This document shows, piece after piece, positions 1-10,600 of a stretch of DNA of 64,000 nucleotides (position 1 is its first letter; the number at the start of each line of letters is the position of its first letter). The notes beneath the pieces were generated by a model. The model was given only the letters and a program-made list of their open reading frames with translations. It did not search any database and was not told where the DNA came from. The translations under genes and the position numbers were made by a program. The DNA comes from Paragordius varius (taxonomy: Eukaryota > Nematomorpha): the NCBI GenBank assembly GCA_964247055.1, contig OZ176058.1, positions 3,596,001 to 3,660,000 of the forward strand, written 5' to 3'.

Positions 1-354
1 TGTGAATCTACTGCTCCTTTTCTTGACTTTTTTGATGAAATTAAAAAACTTTACTCGGAGTGCGATTATTTTTTATAAAATAAATATTAAATATAAATTT
101 GTGATTTTGCATATGTTTATTTTGACAGTTAATGGAAACTATAATAAAATCGTTAGTTTAATATTTATACACATTTAGGGCAGTTTTTCCAAACTTCTCT
201 TCTGTATCCAACTTTGAATAGGTAAAATTAGCCAAAAATAACAAATAAACAGACCAAAGGTTCCAACCACATATAAAATTTAAATTATATACATTAAAAG
301 TTACTAAAATATTTTTTTCTCATATTTTTGTATATGTCAAGTGTGCCCTATACC
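1..354. repeat. Part of a CAAGTC-rich dispersed repeat, split by a hAT
   Basis: Positions 160-354 and 3611-3781 resemble 57620-57975 once the hAT at 355-3610 is removed: both show the join GTGTGCCCTA-ACC-ACACTT, then repeated tgacttg/caagtca words, then a GTGATAAAA-like end. The first 80 bases here can be read as a short open frame ending in TAA, but no splice signal or start supports a gene. Same stretch in unit 2: 17507-17860. Confidence 0.5.
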
Positions 355-3300
355 TAAGGTGACCAGACGTCCCGCTTTTGGCGGGACAGTCCCGCTTTTT
401 CACACTTTGTCCCGCGTCCCGCGACGTTTTTAAAATGTCCCGCTTTTTCACGATTATATAAAAAAAATTTTTTAATACAAATATATTTTTTTATCCGTTT
501 AAATTTTTTATCATTAATTATCTTTAAAATCTATATAAATTTTAAATTAAAATGTTTTATTTTTAAATTAAAATTTATTTTTTCGAATATATATCATATG
601 ATAATACACTTTCCTTCCTACTACTACTGTCATCGTTATTAAAAAGCCAAGTTAATACAATCTCTAGATTAAAAGACAAATTGATACCACAAATCGGTAC
701 CTTACACCTTTATTCCAGAAAATTAAAGTAATATAATATTTATTATACTAATATTTTAGTTTTATTACTTGCCAACATTATTAAAAAGCAAAATAATACC
801 ACAAATCGGTAGCTTAAATGACAATTTGTTACCACAAATCGGTACCTTACACGTTTATTCCAGAAAATTAATGTAATATAATATTTATTATAATAATAGT
901 AGTTTATAAATATGAGCACAAAAAGAGGTTGTAAATTCAACGATGAATTAATGAAAGATTTTTCTTTTATCAAAAAAACGAGATGAATCATCTGTTAAAT
1001 GTCTTATATGCGAGGGGGAATTCACCCTAGCACATGGCGGCAAGCATGATATTACAAAGCATATGGAAACAGAGAAACAAAAAAAATGTTTAGATATGGC
1101 CAGCATCATCTTACAAAATGAGCGATTTTTTTCGAAAAACCGCTTTTGGAGAGGAAGAAAAGAATTTGGCACTAGCTGAGGGCGTTTTATCTTTTCACGT
1201 CCTTAATCACAATCATTCCTTTAGATCTATGGACTGTACCTCACAGGTTATTCGCACGTTATTCCATAAAAAATTATTATGTGCCCGTACAAAGGCTGAA
1301 GCCATTGTGTGCAATGTCCTTTCTCACATGCATTTTCTGAAATACAAAAAGATTTGCTGAAAATTAATTTCTTATCCCTATACTCTGATGCATCAAATCA
1401 CACGAAACAAAATTATTTCCCACTTTAATAAGATATTTTGATTCAAAAACCGGAATAAAAATTAAAATTTTAGATTTAATTTCTCTACCCGGTGAAAATT
1501 CCGAAATATTATTTACAATAATGCATATTGAAAAAAATAATTTAAAAGATAAAATTATCGCATATTGCGCTGACAACACCAATACGAACTTTGGTCTAAA
1601 AGCAAGGAGGGGAACAAAAAATATTTTTCATAAATTAACAGATAATCTTAATCAAAACATTATTGGCGTTGGCAGTGCAGCGCATATAATACACAACTCA
1701 AACAGCTGCTGATTTGTTACCCCTAGATGTGCAAAATGTAGTTGCTAAAATATATTCCTATTTTTATATATACACGGTACGTGTTGAAACGCTTAAAGAA
1801 TTCTGTGAAAATGCAGAAGTTCAATATCAAAAAATGCTTGGATATTGTAAAACTCGTTGGTTAGCTTTTACGCCATCTATCGAAAGAATTTTAAAAATGT
1901 AAGATCCTTTAAAATCTTTTTTTATCACAGGACAAATGTCCTACAACTTTAAAAAAGTTTTCTAAAAGTGATTCTTCAAAAATATGGTTAGAATTCTTAC
2001 ATAATCAAGATCTCTCTTTCAAAATGTTATTAAATTTATAAAAGGTGAAAAATTTCGGCAATGAAGTAGCCAATGAAGTTAGTAACCTAAAATTCAAATG
2101 TCAAGAACGGTTAGAAAATAATTTTATACCATTAACCATCCACAATATAATAAATAATTTAGAATAACAAGGCTTAATAAATCTTCAAGATATCCTCTAC
2201 CATATAAAAAGTTTTATACAAACTGCAAAGATTATTTGGAAGACTGGACGACGCTGGATAACATTAAAATCAGAATTTAATTGGTGCGATGTTCAAAAAT
2301 CATTATCTGCTCCCAAAAATTCTCAAAAAGTAATCTTTCAGAAAATGATCTTTTTTCTGAAGTATCATTAATTAAAAGATATATTAATAATGAAAAACCT
2401 AAATTATGGACAAAAGAAAAATATACAGTAGAAAAGAAATGGTTGGAAATATTTCATCATTACATCGGAAAAATCAAATTTAAATGTTGAAACTTTAAAG
2501 GCCGTTTTATCTGTCAAATATAATTTGAAAATTCTTGTGAAGACTTCTACAATATTTTAAAAAATAATGACAATCTGCTAAAACGCATTCACTCAAACAA
2601 AAAATATACCAAAGAATAAAATATTTTCTTTAGAGTTTTTGTGTTAAAAAATAAACAAAATTACTTAAAATATTGTATAAGTCTTCATAATTTGTCAAAT
2701 TATATTTGAACACATAAAATGGCTTTTTTTAAATTTGATTCCATGTCCTTACTTAGTTTACTGTGGAAAAACGCGTTCAATAGCAGTCAGGTAAAGAAAT
2801 GCAAATTCTACAATTAAATTATTATTGTATGGAACATAATTTGTTTAAAAATGATTATTTTAACCATTTCTATCCTACGTATTTTTTTCTGTTGTCCATA
2901 ATATAAGTTTTCATTTAATATATTTATTTATTAATGAGACTTCATAAAAAAGTGTCATTGTGCACCGTCTTGTTTTCCAAATAATCGTTTCTGTTTGTAT
3001 AAAACATATTTATATTCTGGCTATTCATTGAGCTTTGTTTTTCTGGATGCTTTATAATATTGCGATTAGGTAATGGTATAAAATTATTTTCTAACCTTTT
3101 TTGACTTGGAATTTCGACTTTTGTCCTGTAATAGGATTACAGGAGATCACATTTTTATAAATATTTCAATCGCTGGCAAAAGAGCTAACCAACAGTTCTT
3201 CAATATCCAAGCATTTTAACATCTGTATTTTCCACATCCAGGGGTAACAAATCAGTAGCTCGTTGTGTATCTGCCAATAATTTTTGATTAAGATGATTCG

Positions 3301-3610
3301 CTAAATTGTTAAAAATATTTTTTGTGCCGCTTCTTGCATCACCCAGCGCACTTTGTGATGATTTCGTCTTTATTATTTTTTTCTAGAATATTAAATCACT
3401 TCACCCTTTATTCGTGCACATGTAAATTTATTGAATAAGGTACAAACAACCTGTAAGGTACAAATTTTTTTATATTTATAATGTATTAGTGTTAAAAATA
3501 AATAAATATTACAATAATTTTTTTGTATACAAATTTTTGGTTGTACCTCCCAATGACCCCCCCTTCTCAGATTTGTCCCGCTTTTTCCTTCAAAAAATCT
3601 GGTCACCTTA
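355..3610 (+). mobile_element. hAT transposon copy (BED-finger type), 3.26 kb
   Basis: Both ends carry the terminal inverted repeat TAAGGTGACCAGA (355 on; complement ends at 3610). It is flanked by the 8-bp target duplication CCTATACC (347-354 and 3611-3618). A related sequence near 57811 (CCTACACC) shows the site without the insertion. Subterminal GCGGGAC words repeat at both ends. Inside, a degenerate plus-strand transposase (912-2487) is followed by a second, inverted transposase segment (about 2655-3465). The 8-bp duplication, end sequence and BED finger place it in the hAT superfamily. It cannot make a full transposase. Confidence 0.9.
912..2487 (+). pseudogene. Decayed hAT transposase with BED zinc finger
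   Basis: The reading starts MSTKRGCKFNDELMKDF at 912. Around 1000-1080 it shows a BED-type finger: C-x2-C (CLIC), then H-x4-H (HDITKH). Farther on come the transposase core pieces: DNTNTNFG near 1575, and DLLPLDVQNVVAKIY followed by LKEFCENAEVQYQK and CKTRWLAF near 1715-1880, a pattern typical of the ZBED/GTF2I-repeat-like hAT transposases. Several stops and frame changes break the frame from the finger onward, so it is dead. The catalytic DDE set cannot be read as one protein. Confidence 0.8.
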
Positions 3611-3783
3611 CCTATACCACACCTTAGCAATATCTTCAAGTTTTTCTTAATCATATGATTTTTTATCACCTTCTGTTCAAGTTTTCTTGCTTGACTTAAG
3701 TGCCCCAATGTTAATTTTTTTTATCACATGAAAGCAAGCCATGACTTGAAAAACTAGTAAGCCAAGTCAAATTTTATCACCCC
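3611..3783. repeat. Right part of the CAAGTC-rich repeat
   Basis: Continues the repeat of 1-354 after the hAT. It contains alternating sense and antisense copies of words such as TCAAGTTTT, CTTGACTTAAG and ATGACTTGAAAAACT, and ends TTTTATCACCCCCCC, much like 57880-57973. Probably the terminal part of a DNA element with internal short inverted repeats. Unit 2 copy: 21117-21289. Confidence 0.45.
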
Positions 3784-3793
3784 CCCACTCTGT

Positions 3794-3797
<4 letters not shown>

Positions 3798-3833
<36 letters not shown>
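3798..3833. repeat. (TA)n microsatellite, 36 bp
   Basis: Pure TA run directly beside the foldback element. The unit 2 copy (21304-21333) is 30 bp, a three-repeat difference. Confidence 0.95.
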
Positions 3834-3835
<2 letters not shown>

Positions 3836-4064
3836 ATTTCCCAGTCTAAATAAACGTTTTCCCAGTCAATCGAAACATTTTCCCAGTGAATCGAAACGTT
3901 TTCCCAGTCAATCGAAACGTTTTCCCAGTCAATCGAAACGTTTTCCCAGTCAATCAAAACGTTTTCCCAGTCAATCAAAACATTTTCCCAGTCAATCGAA
4001 ACAATTTCCCAGTCAATAAAAACATTTTCCCAATCAATAAAAACGTTTTCCCAGTCAATAAAAA
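3834..4064. repeat. Minisatellite, 11 x 21 bp (left arm)
   Basis: Eleven head-to-tail 21-bp units with one to three changes each; core TTTTCCCAGTCAAT. Its inverted partner is 5200-5430 with the same unit count. The pattern of variant units largely mirrors between arms, so the arms were copied as wholes. Confidence 0.93.
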
Positions 4065-5199
4065 CGGTTTTATTTTTGATGATAAGTATCAAAACAAGAT
4101 AGAAAAATAACATTTAACCATTATCAGCGTAATATTAGGATATTATTTTTTATAAAATCACAATTATTTAATGACAATATTTCCTATATATTCCAATACA
4201 CAATCATTAATAATTTATTCTTTAAAAGCTATATTTTATTAACTAGAAGAATATTTTATGGTTTTTAAGTATTTTTAAGAAAATATTTAATAATTTTTTT
4301 ATTTTATCGATGGTTCGCATTAATAATTGAGGCTAACTTTTAAAGTCTATAGTTACGGATAATAAAATTTATAAAAATATCCCATTTTATCTAAAATTGG
4401 TCATTTAACACTTCATATTGGGTCTTAAACATGTCTTCGAATTGTGTAAAAAATACTGTCGGAAAAAAATTTGAACAAAACATGGTTTTATATATGTTTT
4501 TCATTTAAAAATATTTTATAAAAAAGGATATTCTAACACAATGGCTTTGCGGGCCGCATTTTTAACTCAAAAAGCACGGCGTTCCGAATTCGTATTATAT
4601 AAGGACATTCATAAATAATTTATTCGATCTTAAACATAAGAATTTTTTAATTCGTTGTCAATTTTATAGACTCATTAGAATAATAGCGTAAGAAATATGA
4701 ATTTTACTAAGATCTTGTTGGCAAATTTTTGCATTGGATTTCCAAATTTTTCGCGGGCCGCACAAAGATTCGGAAGGCCGCCTTAGGCTGCGATGAACCA
4801 AATGATAAATATAAAAAATAGGGTAAAATTTATGTTTAAGACCCAATATGAAGTGTTAAATGACCAATTTGAGATAAAAATGGTATATTTTTATAAATTT
4901 TATTATCCGTAACTATAGACTTTAAAAGTTAGCCTCAATTATTAATGCAAACCATCGATAAAATAAAAAAATTATTAAAATTTTCTTAAAAATACTTAAA
5001 AACCATAAAATATTCTTCTAGTTAATAAAATATAGCTTTTAAAGAATTAATTATTAATGATTGTGTATTGGAATATATAGGAAATATTGTCATTAAATAA
5101 TTGTGATTTTATAAAAAATAATATCCTAATATTACGCTGATAATGGTTAAATGTTATTTTTCTATCTTGTTTTGATACTTATCATCAAAAATAAAACCG

Positions 5200-5430
5200 T
5201 TTTTATTGACTGGGAAAACGTTTTTATTGATTGGGAAAATGTTTTTATTGACTGGGAAATTGTTTCGATTGACTGGGAAAATGTTTCGATTGACTGGGAA
5301 AACGTTTTGATTGACTGGGAAAACGTTTCAATTGACTGGGAAAACGTTTCGATTGACTGGGAAAACGTTTCGATTGACTGGGAAAATGTTTCGATTGATT
5401 GGGAAAACGTTTATTTAGACTGGGAAATGG
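5200..5430. repeat. Minisatellite, 11 x 21 bp (right arm, inverted)
   Basis: Inverted partner of 3834-4064. It gives an open frame of tandem FIDWENV words that runs from 5151 to 5612; this is a by-product of the 21-bp unit, not evidence of a gene. Confidence 0.93.
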
Positions 5431-5745
5431 TATATATATGTTTTATGCACAATGTGTCCAAATTTCGCTATGATTTAAATTCAATGATAAATAATGCACA
5501 AATCATTTTTTGGACGTCATTTATTGGGAAATATATAAATACATTAAGTAACAGTAAAAATCTTGCACCTATTAATTTAGTCAATTTATATTTACTTAGT
5601 AATTATATTTGATTAAAGGGGGCATGCCTAATTTCGAATATCAAGAAGAAAGTTTAGTTTATATTTTAATTTTATTATAAATTCGACAAAGAATATACGT
5701 AGATTCCATATATGTTTGAAAACTATTTTCTATTTCTAACATATA

Positions 5746-5997
5746 TAGTAAAAATTAAAATTATACGGACAAAGCAAAATATAAAGACCTTTTTTCTCAA
5801 AGACAATCATATTAATACCATAATATATCCAATTAAAATCATTTAAAACAATCTTAATATATGTAGTTGATGTGTTACCAAAATATCTCCATTCTAAACT
5901 TTGTTGTTTAAAACGGTGAGTTATATTTAAAAAATAAAGATTTGAAAAGTATGGTTGTGTATTAAAATTATTTGTCCTTCGTATAATTATTTTACTG
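5746..5997. mobile_element. Mariner-type MITE, 252 bp
   Basis: TA target duplication on both sides (5744-5745, 5998-5999). Ends read TAGTAAAAATTAAAATTATA at left and the near complement ending ATAATTATTTTACTG at right. Inside the ends come GGACAAA(A)CG and AAGACAATCATA or its complement. The same family is at 9679-9925 and 36897-37170. No coding capacity; a Tc1/mariner-driven MITE by its TA site and CAGT-like tips. Unit 2 copy: 23246-23497. Confidence 0.7.
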
Positions 5998-6443
5998 TAT
6001 TTACTTGTTATTCTATTTTATTAAAGGAACTAAGGATTCTATCTACATATTTTTATTTTGTAAATGTAAGCAAAATTAGATAAAATTTTTGGTATTATTA
6101 CATATTATGAATAAACACTAGTTATATTATAGAGAACTCCATCGATACATACGCATTTCGCAATATAATCAAGCGAAAATACCTGGAACAACGTGGATGT
6201 TTTCTAACAATTTTGATGTTGTTTTTTTATAATTGATACATTAAAAAAGGCAGTATAAGTGAGAGCAAAACTGATGGAAAAATTATTGCTGATACCAGCT
6301 AATTTATTTACACAATGAAGGCAATGAAAACGATACTGAAATATATGTATATAAATATATTGAAGGGGGGGCTTTTTATTACTTATTATATTATTTAATA
6401 AAAAATCCAATTTTTTTGTGTTAAATTATCATTTTCAACAAAA

Positions 6444-7569
6444 ATGGGTGGATTTTCATCTATTCCAGCTGGAACGGAAATGCAAGCTACTTCTGCCTTA
6501 CCAACAATCTTCTTGGCTGCGTTTTTTAATTCCCCTAGAGGTAATAAAATAGATATTTAAATTAAAAATTTAGCGATATATATCATTTAAACGTCAAATT
6601 CATCCTCAAAAACAATTCAAATTTATCCTTAAATCAATTATGTGCTTTTTAACATTGAAAGCCTATATTTTTTATAAATTTTAAAAGTGTATTTCGTTTC
6701 AAATTATTACACTATGCCATAAAGAAATGCCCGAAAACACATAGTTTTTTAGAGTGAATTAGACGTGTTTAGTGAGAAATTGCATTGTTTAAGGGTAAAT
6801 TCGAATTGTTAAGGTTGATGTTTGAATATATTATACAGAGTTTAGTTAATTCGTAACGAAAAATTATTTTAACTAATTCTCCACCACTGATATATAAATT
6901 TTATGTCATTTCTTTGAGATGGTAAACTTTTTTAAAACTGTTTTAAATTTTTTTGTAAGTATACAAATTTGTATTTTACTATAGAGCATAAACCAGGAGT
7001 GGCTAACATGCGGGCCGCATGCCTTCCTCCAAAATGTTTCAGCAGCCGCGAGAAATATGATTGCAAAATAAATGAAAAATTTTTAATAAAAAAAAGATTT
7101 GCCTTTTTAAAATGTATATTTATTTGTTAATAACTCTTTCCGTTTAACAATGAGCTATCATAAACTGTTTAAATATTTAGCATTTACAATGTGTTGATTA
7201 ATTTATTTACAGTCTTACGGAATTTTAACAATTTATTATTACCCATATATTATGCGATGAATGCTGCCCGTTGAAATTTTCTGGTTAAAACTGCGGCCCG
7301 AAAAACCCTTTGTATTGGACAGACCTGCCCTTGGCATAGACTAACGATAGGCTATATCAGTATTTTAAACGGCTAAAAGTGTAAATAATTAACATGTCTG
7401 TTGACACGTAGGAGATTTTTCATTTTTTATTACATAGTAAATTTAACATTGTATTTCTACTTGTAAAATCTAACTAATAGTAATGAAACATCTAATACAA
7501 GGCTACTGATATGTATGTATATTATAAAATCCCTTAAAGTCATTTAAATTACAGATATGGTCAATAATA

Positions 7570-7619
<50 letters not shown>

Positions 7620-10600
7620 AAAAATAAGATACAGGAATGAAATTTATTGGCGGAGCAACGGTCAACATTTATTGGAAAAATTGGAATGATTGGAAAGAAG
7701 AGTCAAACTCAATACCAAAGTGTCAGATTCAACAATTTAAAAAAGGCGACTGGGTAAACCTTGACCAAAGTTTTAATTGCACCTCATCAGGAAACAAAAC
7801 TGTTGATAAACTAACATATGAATATAATAAACAAATGCACTTTCGAATTCATTTTATGGAAAAGAACAAATCTTTGGTTATAGATACCACAGGTTAGAAA
7901 TTCCTTTAGAGTAGAATTAGTATACGTTTCTAATAATTAATTATTACCAGAGTGCATATTCAGCAAAGATGATCATTTATGACTTATAGTTATTTTTTAA
8001 CTCTTTACAATTATTAGCCAATATAAATTCTCTGCGCTGTACGTGTTATCTAGAAATATTTAATTATACTTACTCACACTGTAAAATTAGTATATGGAAT
8101 CTAAAAACGGTTATGTTTTTAATATAACTTATCACACATTTTAACTTTAAAGTAATTAATCATACGTAAATATACAGTATATATAAGGTGACCAGACGTC
8201 CCGCTTTAAAAATCGCTCATTTTGTAAGATGACCGCCATATCTATTTTTTATGTTTCTGTGTTTCCATATGCTTTGTAATATCATGCTTGCCGCCATGTG
8301 CTAGGGTAAATTATCCCTCGCATATAAGACATTTAACAGATGATTCATTTTTCGTTTTTTTTGATAAAAGGAAAATCTTTCATTAATTCGTCGTTGAATT
8401 TACAACCTCTTTTTGTGCTCATATTTATAAACTACTATTAATTAGTATAATAAATATTATATTACCTTAATTTTCTGGAATAAACGTGTAAGGTACCGAT
8501 TTGTAGTATCAATTTGTCTTTAAAGCTACCGATTTGTGGTATTAATTTGGCTTTTTGATATGTTAGCAAGTAATAAAACTAAAATATTAGCATAAATATT
8601 ATATTACCTTAATTTTCTGAAATAAACGTGTAAACTACCGATTTGTGGTATTAATTTGTCCTTTAATCTAAAGATTTGTGGTATTAACTTGGCCTTTTGA
8701 TAATGATGACAGTCGTAGTAGGAAGCAAAGTGTATAATCATATGAATTTGAAAAAAATAAATATTTAATGATAAAAAATTTAAGCGGATAAAAAAAATTT
8801 ATTTGTATTAAAAAAAATTTTTTTTATATAATCGTGAAAAAGCGGGACATTTTAAAAACGTAGCGGGACGCGGGACAAAGTGTGAAAAAGCGGGACGTCT
8901 GGTCACCTTATGTATGGAACATAATTTGTTTAAAAATGATTATTTTAACCATTTCTATCCTACGTATTTTTTTCTGTTGTCCATAATATAAGTTTTCATT
9001 CAATATATTTATTTAATAATGAGACTTCATAAAAAAGTGTCATTGTGCACCGTCTTGTTTTACAAATAATCGTTTCTGTTTGTATAAAACATTTTTATAT
9101 TCTGGCTATTCATTGAGCCTTGTTTTTCTGGATGCTTTATTATATTGCGATTAGGTAATGATATAAAATTATTTTCTAACCTTTTTTGACTTGGATTTTG
9201 ACCTTTGTCCTGTGATAAAAAATGATTCTAGGAGATCATATTTTTATAAATATTTCAATGGCTGGCAAAAGAGCTAACCAACATTTCTACAATATCCAAG
9301 CATTAACATCTATATTTTCCACATCCAGTGGTAATAAATCAGTAGCTGTTTGAATAGCGTTGTGTATCTGCTAATGTTTTGATTAAGATTATTCGCTAAA
9401 TTGTTAAAAATATTTTTGTACCGCTTCTTGCATCACCCAGCGCACTTTGTGATGATTTCGTCTTTATTATTTTTTTCCAGAATATTACAATCACTTTACC
9501 CTTTGTTCGTGCACATGTAAATTTATTTAATAAGGTACAAACAACCTGTAAGGTACAAATTTTTTTATATTTATAATGTATGTGTGGTAAAAATAAATAA
9601 ATATTACAATAAAAATGACCCCCCCCTCTCAGATTTGTCCCGCTTTTTCCTTCAAAAAATCTGGTCACCTTAAGTATACAGTGAAATCATACGGCAACAT
9701 AAAATTATAAAAAATCATACTTTTTTGCAAGCCTTTAGTTTTCTTATAAATATTTATTTACTATTAAATATATAATTGCTTCAGCTATTTATCTTTTTTT
9801 CATACTTAGCCAATTTATACAATGATAAATAGAAAAACAAGATTTAAAAAGTAGGATTGTCTTTTAGAAATAAATATTTGTTTTTATATTTTTACGTTTT
9901 GTCCGTATAATTTCAATCATAACTGTAATTTATAAGAATTATTATAATACATGGATTGCTCTAGTGTTTAACTACAATAAATTTTTATAACCAACTGTTA
10001 TGTAGTATCTAGTAATTTTAATGTAATTTTAACATATCAATATTTGCATAGGAAATTTAGAGTTGAAATCATGAAAAGAATTATTTACACTTTAATTGTA
10101 TTATTTGCCAATAATTATCTTGTTGACTAAATAAAGCTGATCCAGTCAGACCTGTTAATATTTATTTGAGCTTAAAATTGAATTTGTGCGGAGAAAATGT
10201 AATTATAAAGACAAATATTTTTTTCTTAAAAAGCAACAACACACTCTTAAAACTTGTTTTTTTAATATAACCCCTCTTCTAAACTGCTCAGTATAAAATA
10301 TGGATTTAAATTGGTAACACAATCAATTAATATATTACGATATAATTAAACGCTTATGACCATTATTGCTTTTTTAGGTAGTTTTATACCCCAGAGTCAT
10401 TTAAAATGGCATTTTTTAGGCGCAAAAGCAAAAAATATTTTAACATCTAAAATTGTAAAAATATTTGTTCTTATACTTTTTTTATAGTCATGTTTTTTAT
10501 CTAATTTTTTGAGTCCCTAATGCTACAGACAATATAATGTTTATTATGGTGTTTATAACTTGAAAAAATTTCAGGCTACATTTTATTAGCAAAAAATTGA

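Larger units (their letters stand above)
3834..5430. mobile_element. Foldback-type element with 600-bp inverted arms
   Basis: Starts CCATTTCCCAGTC and ends with its exact complement. The two arms, 3834-4433 and about 4837-5430, are near-perfect inverted copies. The outer 231 bp of each arm are eleven 21-bp tandem units (core TTTTCCCAGTCAAT); the inner part is unique AT-rich sequence. The centre (4434-4836) holds GCGGGCCGC words like those in nearby hAT MITEs. Because 21 nt is seven codons, both strands read open here (FIDWENV repeats or FPVNRNV repeats); these are not genes. Tandem repeats inside long inverted ends are the hallmark of foldback elements. Flanks are TA repeat, so no target duplication can be read. 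Confidence 0.75.

Noticed and set aside
1-78. Short frame STAPFLDFFDEIKKLYSECD ending in TAA at the window start
   Set aside because: In unit 2 the same frame has a stop a few codons upstream and no splice acceptor near, so there is no support for an exon.
743-1172. Minus-strand open frames over the hAT 5' region
   Set aside because: They run antisense to the BED-finger reading and lie in low-complexity AT-rich DNA.
3754-4113. Open frame of tandem FIDWENV words (also 5151-5612 and the unit 2 copies)
   Set aside because: It is a direct result of the 21-bp minisatellite in the foldback arms; both strands are open and the frame has no start context or family.
3834-5430. CRISPR-like array in the 21-bp repeats
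   Set aside because: Units are contiguous with no spacers, and the genome is eukaryotic.
6204-6410. Minus-strand 68-codon frame just upstream of the host gene start
   Set aside because: No homolog, antisense to the likely leader, low-complexity content.
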